DNA of 64,000 bases from Azonexaceae bacterium s22 (GCA_016617495.1 WYCU01000002.1:1-64000); one strand, 5' to 3'. Numbered from the stretch's first letter, positions 42,809 to 53,000 are shown. Made by a program: numbers and translations. The notes: generated by a model from the sequence alone, not told the origin.

Positions 42809-43627
42809 TCAGGCGGAATAGGTGTGTTCCGGGCCGGGATAGCTGCCGTCCTTGACGGCGGCGACCGCGCGGCAGGCGGCCTCATGGATCGAGCTGGCAC
42901 CGTCCATGAAGTTACGGACGAACTTGGCCTTTTTGCCCGGTGGAATATCGAAGGCGTCGTGCAGCACCATGACCTGGCCGGAGCAATCCTTCCCGGCGCC
43001 GATGCCGATGGTGATGATGCGCAGCTGCGCGGTGACTTCCGCCGCCAGGGCTGCGGGAATGGCTTCGAGGACGATCATCGTTGCGCCGGCCTCTTGCAGG
43101 GCGTGTGCATCGTCCTTGAGGCGCTGGGCGGCGGCATCGCCTTTACCCTGCACCTTGTAGCCGCCGAGGACGTGAACGGACTGCGGCGTCAGGCCGACAT
43201 GGCCGCAGACCGGAATGCCGCGACTGACCAGGAAACGTACGGTGGCCGCCATTTCGGCGCCGCCTTCGAGCTTGACCATCTGCGCGCCGGCCGCCATCAG
43301 CGTGACGGCGTTGCGGTAAGCCTGTTCCGGCGATTCCTGATAGCTGCCGAAAGGCATGTCGGCAATGATGAATGCGCGGTCCGAGCCGCGTTTGACGCAG
43401 GCCGTGTGATAGGCGATGTCGGCCACGGTGACCGGCAGGGTGGTGTCGTGCCCCTGAATGACGTTGCCCAGCGAATCGCCGATCAGCATGCATTCCACAC
43501 CGGCGCCGTCGAGCAGACGGGCAAAGCTGGCGTCGTAGCAGGTAAACATGGCGACCTTTTCACCGGCAGCGTACAGCTTGGCGAGATCGGCCTGGGTCAG
43601 GCGGCGGGTAATCGTTTGAGCGGACAT
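42809..43627 (-). CDS. panB: 3-methyl-2-oxobutanoate hydroxymethyltransferase
   Basis: Transfers a hydroxymethyl group from 5,10-methylene-THF to ketoisovalerate in the first step of pantoate synthesis. 272 residues. [31 protein letters not shown] contains the metal-binding Asp, and [11 protein letters not shown] is the family signature. The start at 43627 (MSAQTITRR) shares one base with the stop of the upstream DUF486 gene. Confidence 0.97.
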   Translation of the reverse strand: MSAQTITRRLTQADLAKLYAAGEKVAMFTCYDASFARLLDGAGVECMLIGDSLGNVIQGHDTTLPVTVADIAYHTACVKRGSDRAFIIADMPFGSYQESPEQAYRNAVTLMAAGAQMVKLEGGAEMAATVRFLVSRGIPVCGHVGLTPQSVHVLGGYKVQGKGDAAAQRLKDDAHALQEAGATMIVLEAIPAALAAEVTAQLRIITIGIGAGKDCSGQVMVLHDAFDIPPGKKAKFVRNFMDGASSIHEAACRAVAAVKDGSYPGPEHTYSA

Positions 43628-43989
43628 CAGTTTCGGAAGACGAAATAAACGGCGCCTAGGATACACAGAGCCGCCCATAAGTAGTCAAGTTTGAGCGGCT
43701 GATCCATGTAGAAGATGACAAAAGGCACAAAAACCGTGAGCGCGATGACTTCCTGAAGAATCTTCAGTTGCGCGAGATTCATCTCGGTATGGCCGATACG
43801 GTTGGCGGGTACCTGGATCAGGTATTCGAACAGCGCGATACCCCATGAAATCAGGGCGGCGACGATCCAGGGTTTTTCGTTCAGGTGCTTGAGATGGCCG
43901 TACCAGGCGAAGGTCATGAAGACATTCGAGAGCGTCAGCAGCGCGATGGTTTGCCAGACGACCGGAATGTTCTGGCCGAACAGGCTCAT
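43627..43989 (-). CDS. DUF486/DMT-family small membrane protein
   Basis: 120 residues with four membrane helices ([74 protein letters not shown]). This is the DUF486 family, related to small drug/metabolite transporters. Substrate unknown. Its start overlaps the folK stop and its stop touches panB, so it is part of the pcnB-folK-panB run. Confidence 0.88.
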   Translation of the reverse strand: MSLFGQNIPVVWQTIALLTLSNVFMTFAWYGHLKHLNEKPWIVAALISWGIALFEYLIQVPANRIGHTEMNLAQLKILQEVIALTVFVPFVIFYMDQPLKLDYLWAALCILGAVYFVFRN

Positions 43990-44462
43990 AAGCGGACGAT
44001 GCCCTGATTGGCCACCGCGGGCAGCCAGGCGGCGACGCTGCCGCGGCCGGGCAGCGGGAGATCGGGCGCGATTTCAGCCAACGGGCAGAGCACGAAGGCG
44101 CGCAGGTGCAGGCGCGGGTGCGGCAGCGTGAGTTGCGGGCTATCGATGCATTGCTCGCCGTAAAGCAGCAGGTCGAGATCGAGCGTGCGCGGGCCGTTGC
44201 GATCGCGGCGGACGCGGCCGAACCGGTTTTCGATGGCGAGCAGGGCGCTCAGTAGCGCGTCCGGCGCCAGCGCCGTTTCGATGGCGGCGACGGCATTGAT
44301 GAAGTCGGGCTGATCCGCGAGCCCGACCGGGGCCGTCCGGTAAAGCGACGAACGGCGCAGCACGCGCGTTTCGCTCAACGTCTCCAGCGCATCGAACGCC
44401 GCGCGGACGGTGGCCTGCGCGTCGCCCAGATTGGCACCGAGCGCGACGTAGGCGGGGGTCAT
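43986..44462 (-). CDS. folK: HPPK, 6-hydroxymethyl-dihydropterin pyrophosphokinase
   Basis: Transfers pyrophosphate from ATP to hydroxymethyl-dihydropterin in folate synthesis. 158 residues. AYVALGANLGD, LYRTAPVGLADQPDFINAV and the metal-binding RDRNGPRTLDLDLLLYG are diagnostic. Start overlaps the pcnB stop (ATGA); dispersed-repeat copy 10 ends five bases upstream of its ATG, where the ribosome site would be expected. Confidence 0.96.
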   Translation of the reverse strand: MTPAYVALGANLGDAQATVRAAFDALETLSETRVLRRSSLYRTAPVGLADQPDFINAVAAIETALAPDALLSALLAIENRFGRVRRDRNGPRTLDLDLLLYGEQCIDSPQLTLPHPRLHLRAFVLCPLAEIAPDLPLPGRGSVAAWLPAVANQGIVRL

Positions 44463-45805
44463 GCCGAATTGTCGCGGTCGACGTCCGAATTTGCCGGTTT
44501 TTTGCGGCGGCGCCGACGTTTCTTCTTGTCCGCAGCCGCTTCCGGCAGGAGCATTTCGGCGCGGTGCTCGCCTTCGACATTCTGGAAGCGCGTCCACCAG
44601 TCGGCGATTTCGCGGTCGATCTCGCCGGCTTGGGCGCGCAGCACGAGGAAATCGTAGGCGGCGCGAAAACGCGGTTGCTCCAGCAGTGCGTAGGGGCGCT
44701 TGCCGGCACGTTGCTCGAAACGCGGCTGCAAGGCCCAGATTTCCTTGATGTCGCCGGAGATCCGGCGCGTGATCGCCAGTTTTTCGCCCTGAACGTCGAG
44801 CACGTGGTCCATCGCCTGATAGAGCGCGGGAATCTTCAACTGGCCGTCGGCCTTGAGCTTTTCCCAATGAACCAGGACTTCGTGCCAGAGCAGCGTGGCG
44901 AACAGGAAGCTCGGCGAAGTGCCCTTGCCACGGCGCACCCGGTCGTCCGTATTGGCCAGCGCGAGCATGACGAACTTTTCGCCCATCGGCTGTTCGAGAA
45001 TGACATCGAGTAGCGGCAACAGGCCGTGGTGCAGTCCTTCGTCGCGCAACTGGGTCAGGCATTTGACCGAGTGGCCGGAGGTCAGCAACTTGAGCATTTC
45101 GTCGAACAGGCGCGCTGGCGGCACGTTCTCCAGCAGCTCCGCCATCTCGCGGATCGGGCGGCGGGCCTCGGGGTCGATCACCAGCCCCAGCTTGGCGGCG
45201 AGGCGAACGGCGCGCAGCATGCGTACCGGGTCTTCGCGGTAACGCGCACGCGGCTCGCCGATCATGCGCAAGGTCTTGGCCTGCAAATCGCCCACGCCAT
45301 GGTGGTAATCGACCACCGCTTCGGTGGCCGGATCGTAATAGAGCGCATTGGCCGTGAAATCGCGCCGGGCGGCATCTTCGGCCTGGGTGCCGAAGACGTT
45401 ATCGTGCAGTACGCGGCCGTGTTCGTCCTTCTTGGTATTGGCATCGAGCGCGCCGCGGAAGGTGGTGACCTCGATGGTTTCCTGGCCCATCATCACGTGC
45501 ACGATCTGGAAACGGCGGCCGATGATGCGCGAGCGCCGGAAGCAGCGGCGGACTTCCTCGGGGGTGGCGTCGGTGGCGACGTCGAAATCCTTGGGATCGG
45601 CGCCGATCAGCAGATCGCGGACAGCACCGCCGACCACATAGGCCTTGTGTCCGTGCTCCTGCAAGGTTTCACAAACCCGGCGGCTGCCGCTACTGAGACG
45701 GTCGCGGGTGATGCCATGACGCGAGACGGGAATGATGGCCGGTTCGTGGTGACTGGCCTGCGTTTTGGCGCCGCCAAAGACGCGGGAAATGAGTTTGCGG
45801 ATCAC
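44459..45805 (-). CDS. pcnB: Poly(A) polymerase I
   Basis: Adds 3' poly(A) tails that promote RNA decay. About 448 residues. The nucleotidyltransferase core GGAVRDLLIGADPKDFDVATDATP has the catalytic DxD, and REDPVRMLRAVRLAAKLG is the tRNA-binding/neck motif. The basic KKKRRRRRKKPAN tail is typical. GTG at 45805 (MIRKLISRVFGG) is preferred on similarity to the usual N-terminus; the TTG at 45835 is an alternative. The last residues DVDRDNSA come from dispersed-repeat copy 10. Confidence 0.93.
   Translation of the reverse strand: MIRKLISRVFGGAKTQASHHEPAIIPVSRHGITRDRLSSGSRRVCETLQEHGHKAYVVGGAVRDLLIGADPKDFDVATDATPEEVRRCFRRSRIIGRRFQIVHVMMGQETIEVTTFRGALDANTKKDEHGRVLHDNVFGTQAEDAARRDFTANALYYDPATEAVVDYHHGVGDLQAKTLRMIGEPRARYREDPVRMLRAVRLAAKLGLVIDPEARRPIREMAELLENVPPARLFDEMLKLLTSGHSVKCLTQLRDEGLHHGLLPLLDVILEQPMGEKFVMLALANTDDRVRRGKGTSPSFLFATLLWHEVLVHWEKLKADGQLKIPALYQAMDHVLDVQGEKLAITRRISGDIKEIWALQPRFEQRAGKRPYALLEQPRFRAAYDFLVLRAQAGEIDREIADWWTRFQNVEGEHRAEMLLPEAAADKKKRRRRRKKPANSDVDRDNSA
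44467..44503 (+). repeat. Dispersed 36-bp repeat, copy 10 (3' end of pcnB)
   Basis: AATTGTCGCGGTCGACG plus TCCGAATTTGCCGGTTTTTTGC, antisense to pcnB and directly upstream of folK. Confidence 0.88.
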
Positions 45806-45879
45806 GGGTTTCTGATCGGGAGCGGAGTTACGCAACGGCTAAAACCTGTGATTTTACCGCAACATAATGATTTTTCGGC

Positions 45880-47565
45880 CTAATCGCAGCGATTCAGGCT
45901 TTTCAGGGCCAGCGTGACACGTGCAATCACTGCCGACCAGTCTTCGTCGGCGGCCTGGCGGAACAGTCGCAGTACGCCGGGGTACCAGGGGGAATCGTCG
46001 CGCGCCGTCAGCCAGCGCCAATCCGACCCAATGGCCGGGAGCAGCACCCAGCAAGGTTTGCCCAGCGCTCCGGCGAGGTGGGCGATGGCGGTGTCGACGC
46101 AGATGACCAGATCGAACTGCGCCACAATGGCCGCCGAATCGGCGAAATCGTGAATTTCGGAACCGAGATGAAGCAAAGCCTGCCCGGGTGGCGGCGATTG
46201 GGCTTCATCCTCCCCCTGACCCTTTTGCAGGCTGACAAAACGGATGTCCGGCAGCGACCACAGGGGCGCCAGCGCCGCCAGCCCGGGCAGTGAGCGCTGG
46301 GCGTCGTTACGGTGCAGCGACGAGCCTTTCCAGACCAGGCCCACGCGCAAGCACCGTGGCGGACGTGCGGGCAGGCGCGGCTGCCAGTGCGCGATGCGCG
46401 CGGCACTGGCAAAGAGGTAGGGCAATTCCGCCGGCAGATTTTCAAGCGTCACGCCGAGATGGCCGGCGATGCTGAACGGAAAGGTCCAGCAGTCGTGCCG
46501 GGGCGGCGCTTCGTCGCTGGTCACCACGTCGTCGACGGCAGGCTGGCTGGCCATCAGCGCGGCCAGGGCCGGTTTGCAGCGCACCACGATGCGCGCCGCG
46601 CCGCAGTGGGATTTGAGCAGGGGCGCGAAACGGATGCACTGGATCTGATCGCCGAAGCCCTGTTCCGGCCAGATCAGCAGCGTCTGGCCTTGCAGCGATT
46701 CCCCTTGCCACTGGCGAGTGGCAAACGGTGGCGGCACGGCGTGGCGTTCCTTGCGCTTGGGGCTGTAGCGAATTTCGTAGCGCGGCCAGGCGGCCGCGTA
46801 GTCCCCGAGCGCCAGCAGGGAGAGCGCGTGGTTCCAGCGCATCTCGACATGTTCGGGGTCGCGGGCCAGGCCGGCGCGGAAAACGGCCTCGGCTTGTGCG
46901 AACGCGCCCTCTTGCTGGAAGGCGTTGCCCAAATTGTTCAGGGCGCCGACGTGCGCCGGGTCGAGGGCCAGCGCGCGCTGGCAGGCGGCGCGGGCGTCGG
47001 CGAAGCGCCCCTGATTCTTGAGTGCTGCGGCGAGATTGCTCAATGCGTCGAGCAGACGCGGATTGGCCGAAATGGCCTGGCTGGCCGCGTGTTCGGCGGC
47101 CACGTAGTCGCGCTGTTCAAGGAGGACGGCGGCGAGATTGTTCCAGGCATTGGCATGTGTGGGGGCGCACTCGGTTGCGCGGCGGCAGAACGACGCGGCT
47201 TCGTCGATACGGCCTGCGTTGAGCAGCGTGACGCCGAGGTTGGTCAAGGCGTCCGGGTGTTGTGGATGGAGTTCGATTGCCCGGCGGTAGGCGGCTTCCG
47301 CGGCGGCCGTCTGGCCACGGTTGCGGTGCAGGTTGCCGAGGTTGCTGTAAGCGTCCGGCTGTTGCGGGTGCTGGGCTATCGCCGTGCGCAAATAGCTTTC
47401 GGCAAGGTCGTCCTGTCCCAGGCGGATTGCCGCAATGGCAAGGAGATTGAGGACCGGCGCCGACAACCGCTCGGGGCGGCCGTGCGCGGCCGCGCGGTCC
47501 AGCACCTCCTGAAAACGCCCGGCCTGAAAAAGCTGGCCCAGTGTGGGTTCGGCCGGGGCGCTCAT
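45880..47565 (-). CDS. TPR protein with glycosyltransferase-9-like C-terminus
   Basis: 561 residues. About seven TPR units (for example AYSNLGNLHRNRGQTAAAEAAYRRAIELHPQHPDA) fill residues 8-265. The C-terminal half (LLIWPEQGFGDQIQCIRFAPLL, VGLVWKGSSLHRNDAQRSLPGLAALAPL, DLVICVDTAIAHLAGALGKPCWVLLP) resembles ADP-heptose:LPS transferase-like folds found in TPR-glycosyltransferase fusions. The acceptor is unknown; protein or glycan targets are both possible. Fourteen bases upstream of the HAD phosphatase stop, same strand. Confidence 0.85.
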   Translation of the reverse strand: MSAPAEPTLGQLFQAGRFQEVLDRAAAHGRPERLSAPVLNLLAIAAIRLGQDDLAESYLRTAIAQHPQQPDAYSNLGNLHRNRGQTAAAEAAYRRAIELHPQHPDALTNLGVTLLNAGRIDEAASFCRRATECAPTHANAWNNLAAVLLEQRDYVAAEHAASQAISANPRLLDALSNLAAALKNQGRFADARAACQRALALDPAHVGALNNLGNAFQQEGAFAQAEAVFRAGLARDPEHVEMRWNHALSLLALGDYAAAWPRYEIRYSPKRKERHAVPPPFATRQWQGESLQGQTLLIWPEQGFGDQIQCIRFAPLLKSHCGAARIVVRCKPALAALMASQPAVDDVVTSDEAPPRHDCWTFPFSIAGHLGVTLENLPAELPYLFASAARIAHWQPRLPARPPRCLRVGLVWKGSSLHRNDAQRSLPGLAALAPLWSLPDIRFVSLQKGQGEDEAQSPPPGQALLHLGSEIHDFADSAAIVAQFDLVICVDTAIAHLAGALGKPCWVLLPAIGSDWRWLTARDDSPWYPGVLRLFRQAADEDWSAVIARVTLALKSLNRCD

Positions 47566-47578
47566 GGCGATGCGGGGC

Positions 47579-48247
47579 TCAGCGCAGGCTCAGGAGGGTC
47601 CAGCCCGCGGCGCTGGCGTGGGCGCGCAGTTTGTCGTCCGGGTCTACGGCGATGGGCGTTTTGACCTTTTGCATCAGCGGCAGGTCGTTGTGCGAATCGC
47701 TGTAGAAATAGCTGTTGTCGAAACTGCCCCACCACAAGCCGAGGTCTTGCAGCCATTGTTCGACGCGCACGATCTTGCCGCTCTGGAAGGAGGGGATGCC
47801 GGTGGAGGCGCCGGTGAAGGCGCCGCTGGCGACATCGACGGCAGGAATGGTGCCGATCAGGTGCTGGATGCCGAATTCGCGGGCAATCGGGCCGGTGACG
47901 AAGCTGTTGGTGGCGGTGACGATGGCGCAGAGGTCGCCGGCAGCCAGGTGTTCGAGCACCAGCGTGCGGGCCTTGAGCGTCATGATCGGGCGGATGTGGC
48001 GGTCGAGGTATTCGGCATGCCAGGCGTCGAGTTCGGGACGGGCATGGCGGGCGAGCGGCGCCAGCTGGAAGGCGAGGAATTCCTGGATGTCCAGCGTGCC
48101 GGCCTTGTATTGCTCGTAGAACTGGATGTTCCGGGCTTCCTGGACTTCGCGGTCGACGACGCCTTTGGAGATGAGGAATTGCGCCCACTCGAAATCGGAG
48201 TCGCCGGCGAGGAGGGTGTTGTCGAGATCAAAAAGTGCGAGATTCAT
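47579..48247 (-). CDS. HAD-IB family phosphatase (SerB-like)
   Basis: 222 residues. The nucleophile motif is LFDLDNTLL (Asp7, Asp9), motif II lies in AIVTATNSF, and motif III/IV in YFYSDSHNDLPLMQKV with the acidic pair. The cap sequence and IPSFQSGKIVRVEQWL match HAD subfamily IB proteins often annotated as phosphoserine-phosphatase-like. The real substrate cannot be read from sequence. Confidence 0.88.
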   Translation of the reverse strand: MNLALFDLDNTLLAGDSDFEWAQFLISKGVVDREVQEARNIQFYEQYKAGTLDIQEFLAFQLAPLARHARPELDAWHAEYLDRHIRPIMTLKARTLVLEHLAAGDLCAIVTATNSFVTGPIAREFGIQHLIGTIPAVDVASGAFTGASTGIPSFQSGKIVRVEQWLQDLGLWWGSFDNSYFYSDSHNDLPLMQKVKTPIAVDPDDKLRAHASAAGWTLLSLR

Positions 48248-48263
48248 TTTCTGTGCTTGTGGG

Positions 48264-48971
48264 TTAGCGCGGTCGGCGCAGTTCGTTGAGCAGGTCGAGC
48301 TGGACTTCCTGGATTTCGATCATCCGCTCCCATTGGTGGGACAGCAGGTGATCCATCTTTTCATGCAGGTGGCGGATTTCCAGTTCGGCTTTGAGGTTGA
48401 CCTGGTAGTCGTTGCGTGCCCGCAGGCGATCCTTCGCCTCCTGGCGGTTCTGGCTCATCATGATGATCGGCGCCTGAATGGCGGCGAGGCAGGAGAGCAG
48501 CAGGTTGAGCAGGATGTAGGGGAAGGGATCGACCGGGCGCCAGTAGAGCACCAGCGAGTTCATGGCGATCCAGATGACGATGAAGACTGAAAAGCAGATC
48601 AGGAAGATCCAGCTGCCGCCGAAATCGGCAATGCGGTCGGCGAGTCGTTCCCCGAAAGTCCAGTTCTCTTCGTAATCGCTATCGACGTCGGCGGCCAGCG
48701 TCTGGTGCGTCTGGAGGCTTTGCAGCACCTCCTGTTCCAGCACCGAAAGTTCGCCCTTTTCGGCCACCAGCAGCGTGTGCACGTACTGGGCGCGGTAGCG
48801 CGCCAGGTCGTTTCGGCAGATGTGGGCACTTTCGTTCCAGGCCGGGTGTTCGCTGCGGATTTCGGCGGCGATGTTTTCCCGGACCAGCGCCGCGGCAACC
48901 AGGTCCTGCGCGCCAAAAATCTTGCCGCAGACCGCGCAGGTGTTGCCCCCGTTCGTATGATTATGGCGCAT
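48264..48971 (-). CDS. DUF1003 membrane protein
   Basis: 235 residues. N-terminal CAVCGKIFGAQDLVAAALVR resembles a zinc-binding head. Two membrane helices (WIFLICFSVFIVIWIAMNSLVLYW, YILLNLLLSCLAAIQAPIIMMSQNRQ) carry the DUF1003 signature, followed by a coiled C-terminus. Function unknown in the family; cation transport has been suggested. Confidence 0.87.
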   Translation of the reverse strand: MRHNHTNGGNTCAVCGKIFGAQDLVAAALVRENIAAEIRSEHPAWNESAHICRNDLARYRAQYVHTLLVAEKGELSVLEQEVLQSLQTHQTLAADVDSDYEENWTFGERLADRIADFGGSWIFLICFSVFIVIWIAMNSLVLYWRPVDPFPYILLNLLLSCLAAIQAPIIMMSQNRQEAKDRLRARNDYQVNLKAELEIRHLHEKMDHLLSHQWERMIEIQEVQLDLLNELRRPR

Positions 48972-49150
48972 GGGGGTTCCGGTGGGCGGGGGCGCCCGGG
49001 GGCTGGCGGAAGTTGCGGATGGCCGGGTTCATGGCGCGGTGTGGACAATGAGGTGGGCGGGGCCGGTCGGCAGGGGCGTTCGGGCGTGCCTGCCGATTAT
49101 AACGGCTCGCCCGCTGGAACGAGGTTGCGCCCGGCCGACGGGGCATCGCG

Positions 49151-49185
49151 GTTTTTGCCCATTTTGGGCAGTCGACCGCGACAAT
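49151..49185 (-). repeat. Dispersed 36-bp repeat, copy 11
   Basis: Minus-strand ATTGTCGCGGTCGACT with a tail that is a small hairpin, TGCCCA-AAA-TGGGCA, then AAAAAC. It starts six bases past the hda stop on the same strand and could act in termination. The rest of 48972-49150 is GC-rich with no gene visible. Confidence 0.88.
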
Positions 49186-49191
49186 CCGGCT

Positions 49192-49836
49192 TCAGGGGGC
49201 GCGCAGCATGTCGCGCAGCAGGGGCAGCGTGACCGGGCGCTTGTGTTCCAGGGTGTATTGATCCAGCGCCACCACCAACGCGGCCAGCGTGCGCATGTCG
49301 CGGGAAACGTGGCGGAGCAGGTAAGCGATCACTTCCGGCGCCAGCTTGAGGGCGCGCTCCCTGGCCAGACCGGCAATGGCCGCCGCCTTTTCGTCGTCTG
49401 TCAGCGGCTGCAGGCGGTAGATCAGCCCGGAGCCGAGCCGGGTCCGCAAGTCCTCGCGCAAGTCCAGATGGGCCGGGGGCTGTCCGGCCGCGGTGAGCAG
49501 ACGACCGTCGTTCATGCGCATCTGGTTGAAGAGGGCGAACAGGGCGATCTGGCCTGCCGGATCGAGCCGGTCGACATTGTCCACGGCCAGTGGGGCATCG
49601 GCGGTGAGGCCTTCAAGCATCGGGTTTTCCGCGGCATCCACATAATCGAAACCGCTGGCCCGCAGCAGGTGCGTTTTGCCGCAACCGGCCTCGCCGTGCA
49701 GGCAGAAGGCCGTGTCCTGCAGGGCGCCGGCAAGCCAGGCCGTGAGCGCCCCCAGGGTCTCGGCATTGCCGCCCGGCACAAAGTTGTCGAGCGAAGGCGG
49801 GCTGGCAGGAAGGAGGTCGAGCGTGAGCTGGCGCAT
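49192..49836 (-). CDS. hda: Hda, DnaA regulatory inactivator
   Basis: A DnaA-like AAA+ protein without the DNA-binding domain; with the sliding clamp it stimulates DnaA-ATP hydrolysis. 214 residues. The clamp-binding motif QLTLDL lies at residues 3-8, Walker A GEAGCGKT is near 48, and the AAA+ lid ends LLRDMLRAP. Divergent from the GGDEF gene. Confidence 0.92.
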   Translation of the reverse strand: MRQLTLDLLPASPPSLDNFVPGGNAETLGALTAWLAGALQDTAFCLHGEAGCGKTHLLRASGFDYVDAAENPMLEGLTADAPLAVDNVDRLDPAGQIALFALFNQMRMNDGRLLTAAGQPPAHLDLREDLRTRLGSGLIYRLQPLTDDEKAAAIAGLARERALKLAPEVIAYLLRHVSRDMRTLAALVVALDQYTLEHKRPVTLPLLRDMLRAP

Positions 49837-49949
49837 GGGTCGATTGGAGCTTGGGGAGCGGATTCTAGCCCGAATTGTCCCGCGATCCCATTGCCCCCCT
49901 GCAAGGAATGAGGCACGATGCAGGCTTCATATCGGTGCGACAGGCGGCA

Positions 49950-51326
49950 ATGACAGAGCGTATCGTAAGCGGTGCAGCAATGGATGGGCGCGAGGCGTCG
50001 GAGCGTGTGGCGACGCTGGAAGCGGAAGTCCGCAAACTGCATACCGTGCTCGATGGTGTCGAGGCTTACGTTTACATGAAGGATCGCGAAGGGCGTTATA
50101 CCTTCGCCAACGGCAAGGTCTGCGAGTTGTTCGGGCGCAGCCTGGACGGCATTGTCGGCAAGACAGATCGGGATTTCTGGGATGCCGAAACGGCGGCCCG
50201 GATTGCCGCTGCCGATGCCACGGTGCTCGACACCGGCGAGGCGGCGGCCCTTGAGGAAGTCACGCGGCTATCCGGCGTTGAGGCGGCGCGCATCTTCCTT
50301 TCACAGAAATCGCCCTTGCGCGATGCCGCCGGCAATCTGGTAGGCATGTGCGGCATCTCGACGGACATCACCGAGCGCAAGCAGCAGCTCATGACGCTGG
50401 AGTCCACCACGGCGCTGCTGCATTCGGTGCTCAACAATCTCGACGCCTTCGTTTACATGAAAGACCCGGAGCTGCGCTTCCTGTACGTCAACGACAAAAC
50501 TGCGGCGCTGTTCGGGAAGCCGATAGAGGCGATTGTCGGGCGTACCAATCACGAGGTGTTGCCGCGCGACGTTGCCGATCACTTCAGCGCCACCGACCGT
50601 AAGGTCTTTGCCGAAGGGTGCAAGCAGGTGATGGAGGAAACCTCGGTAGGGGCCGATGGCCGGACGCATTACTACTGGTCGCACAAGATTCCCTTATTCC
50701 GGGGCGGCCGGGCCTATGCCTACCTCGGGTTCTCGACGGACATCACCGAGCTGCATGAAACGCGCGAGGAACTGCGGCGCCTGGCCATGACGGATGCGCT
50801 GACCGGCCTCTACAACCGCCGTTATTTCATGGAAACGGCCGAGCGGGAATTCCGCGAGGCCCAGCGCTACGGGGCAGCGCTTTCGCTGATCAGCATCGAC
50901 ATCGACCACTTCAAGTGGGTCAACGACGCGCATGGTCATCCGGTGGGTGACGAAATTCTTTCCCGCATTGCTCGCGAGTTGGCCGAACATGCCCGCAAGA
51001 GCGACCTTCTGGCGCGCATCGGCGGGGAGGAATTCCTGTTGCTGCTGCCGCATACGCCGCTCGATGCCGCCAGCGCCCTGGCTGAGCGCATCCGGCAGAT
51101 GATCGCCGCATGCCGCTTCGAGGGCCATTGGCAGGGCTGCATTCAGCCCACCATCAGTCTTGGCGTGAGCACGCAGTTGGCCAGTGACGAGACGCTGGAG
51201 GGCTTGCTGATTCGTGCCGACCGGGCGCTGTATCTGGCTAAAGCCAACGGCCGCAACCGCGTGTGCGTCCTGGCCAGCGGGCCGGCGGCGTGCATGCCGC
51301 CGGATCTTGTTTGCGACGATGCCTGA
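49950..51326 (+). CDS. PAS-PAS-GGDEF diguanylate cyclase
   Basis: Makes the second messenger c-di-GMP. About 458 residues. Two PAS domains (opening VLDGVEAYVYMKDREGRYTFAN near 30 and VLNNLDAFVYMKDPELRFLYVN near 155) each end in STDITE. The catalytic GGDEF domain follows, with active-site GGEEF and the inhibitory I-site RKSD in the canonical spacing. No EAL domain. No membrane helices, so the sensor is cytoplasmic. Start choice among ATGs at 49908, 49950 and 49980 is uncertain. c-di-GMP could influence adhesin display, but no link is visible here. Confidence 0.92.
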   Translation: MTERIVSGAAMDGREASERVATLEAEVRKLHTVLDGVEAYVYMKDREGRYTFANGKVCELFGRSLDGIVGKTDRDFWDAETAARIAAADATVLDTGEAAALEEVTRLSGVEAARIFLSQKSPLRDAAGNLVGMCGISTDITERKQQLMTLESTTALLHSVLNNLDAFVYMKDPELRFLYVNDKTAALFGKPIEAIVGRTNHEVLPRDVADHFSATDRKVFAEGCKQVMEETSVGADGRTHYYWSHKIPLFRGGRAYAYLGFSTDITELHETREELRRLAMTDALTGLYNRRYFMETAEREFREAQRYGAALSLISIDIDHFKWVNDAHGHPVGDEILSRIARELAEHARKSDLLARIGGEEFLLLLPHTPLDAASALAERIRQMIAACRFEGHWQGCIQPTISLGVSTQLASDETLEGLLIRADRALYLAKANGRNRVCVLASGPAACMPPDLVCDDA

Positions 51327-51342
51327 CGGGGCTTGCCCCGTC
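51325..51342. terminator. Hairpin between convergent GGDEF gene and tyrS
   Basis: GACGGGG-CTTG-CCCCGTC, perfect 7-bp stem in the 24-base gap between two convergent genes. No T-run. Confidence 0.5.
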
Positions 51343-51350
51343 CGGGTCGC

Positions 51351-52625
51351 TTACTGCCAGCTCACCAGGCCGTAATTTTTCTTGCCGCGGCGCAGGATCG
51401 TGAAGCGCCCGTAGAGGCGTTCTTCGCCGGCGATCTGGTGATCCAGCGCTTCCGCCTTGGTGCCGTTGATGGTGACGCTGCCGCTCTGGATGAAGCCGCG
51501 GGCTTCGGATTTGGACTTGGCCAGCCCGGCAGCCACCAGCGCATCGATGAGGCCGCTGTGGTCGCCCGGCAGGGCCACACCTGGCATGCCGTCCTGGGCG
51601 AGTTGCTCCAGATCGTTTTCCGTCAGGTCGGCGAGCTGTCCGGAGAACAGGCTCTCGGTGATGCGGCGGGCGGCCATCAGCGCCACTTCACCATGGACCA
51701 GGCGCGTGGCTTCTTCGGCCAGAATGCGCTGGGCCTCCGGCTTGGTACCGCTGGCCTTGTCGGTGGCCTCGATCTCGGTGATGCGCGCGATCGGCAGGAA
51801 GGTGAAGAACTTGAGGAACTTGTAGACGTCGGCGTCGCTGGTGTTCAGCCAGAACTGGTAGAAGGCGTAGGGCGAGGTCTTTTTCGGATCGAGCCAGACG
51901 GCGCCGGATTCGGTCTTGCCGAACTTGGTGCCGTCCGCCTTGGTAATCAGCGGCACCGTGACGCCATGCACGTGCGCCTGATGCAGACGGCGGGTCAGGT
52001 CGGTGCCGGCCACAATGTTGCCCCACTGATCGGAACCGCCAATTTGCAGTGTGCAGCCGTGGCGCTTGTAGAGTTCGGCAAAGTCATAGCCTTGCAGCAG
52101 GCTGTAAGAGAATTCTGTGTAGGAAATGCCCTGATCCTCGCGCACCAGGCGTTGCTGCACCGATTCCTTCTTGATCATGGCATTCACCGAAAAGTGCTTG
52201 CCGATGTCGCGCATGAATTCGAGGCAGTTCATGCTGCCGAACCAGTCGTAGTTATTGGCCATGATGGCCGGGTTGCTTCCCTCGAATTTCAGGAAGGGCG
52301 TGACCTGATCGCGAATCTTGCCCACCCAGGAGGCAATCACGTCCGGCGTATTGAGCTTGCGCTCGGTGGCCTTGAAGCTCGGATCGCCGATCATCCCGGT
52401 GGCCCCGCCGACCAGGGCGATGGGCTTGTGGCCGGCCTCCTGGAAGCGCTTGAGGATCAAAACCGGCACCAGATGGCCGAGGTGCAGGCTATCCGCCGTC
52501 GGGTCGAAACCGCAGTACAACGTCACCGGCCCTTCGCAGAGCTGCTGATCCAGCGTGGCAGCATCCGTCATCTGGGCGATCAGACCGCGATCGTGCAGAT
52601 CTTGAAGAAGGGGGTTCTGGTACAT
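51351..52625 (-). CDS. tyrS: Tyrosyl-tRNA synthetase
   Basis: 424 residues, class I synthetase. [20 protein letters not shown] holds the HIGH motif, KFGKTESG the KMSKS-like loop, and the C-terminus is an S4 RNA-binding domain ([17 protein letters not shown]). ATG at 52625; a frame extension to 52718 only reads dispersed-repeat copy 12. Confidence 0.97.
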   Translation of the reverse strand: MYQNPLLQDLHDRGLIAQMTDAATLDQQLCEGPVTLYCGFDPTADSLHLGHLVPVLILKRFQEAGHKPIALVGGATGMIGDPSFKATERKLNTPDVIASWVGKIRDQVTPFLKFEGSNPAIMANNYDWFGSMNCLEFMRDIGKHFSVNAMIKKESVQQRLVREDQGISYTEFSYSLLQGYDFAELYKRHGCTLQIGGSDQWGNIVAGTDLTRRLHQAHVHGVTVPLITKADGTKFGKTESGAVWLDPKKTSPYAFYQFWLNTSDADVYKFLKFFTFLPIARITEIEATDKASGTKPEAQRILAEEATRLVHGEVALMAARRITESLFSGQLADLTENDLEQLAQDGMPGVALPGDHSGLIDALVAAGLAKSKSEARGFIQSGSVTINGTKAEALDHQIAGEERLYGRFTILRRGKKNYGLVSWQ

Positions 52626-52698
52626 GCTTTTCTCCACAAACGGGCACGGCAGGCAGAAGGCCGCACCGGCAAAAATCGAACGCGCGATTTTAGCAGAG

Positions 52699-52733
52699 CT
52701 GTCGCGGTCGACCCTCAAAAAGGGCCGATTTTC
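52699..52733 (+). repeat. Dispersed 36-bp repeat, copy 12
   Basis: CTGTCGCGGTCGACCC plus TCAAAAAGGGCCGATTTTC, 73 bases upstream of the tyrS start. Beyond it, 52735-53000 holds no gene; a dyad CTATCGCG...CGCGATAG at about 52947-52976 lies just ahead of the lipoprotein operon. Confidence 0.88.
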
Positions 52734-53000
52734 AGGCTATGTTGAAATGCTGCTCTCCCCCGAGATGAGCCAGTGGATTGAATTGCAGCCCCATTTTTTT
52801 ACGTCGTCCATGGTTCTCGATTCGGTCTGAATTGGCGACGGCCGGGCTGCAAATTTCGTACGCAATATGCATAACATTGAGGGGGTTCTGGCGTATGCGA
52901 ATCAGCTAAAACCCGCTCTGGGTGGGCGTTTCCGGTTTGGTGGTACTATCGCGCTCCGTGGTGTTGCCGCGATAGAAAATGAATTCAGGGAGGAATGAAA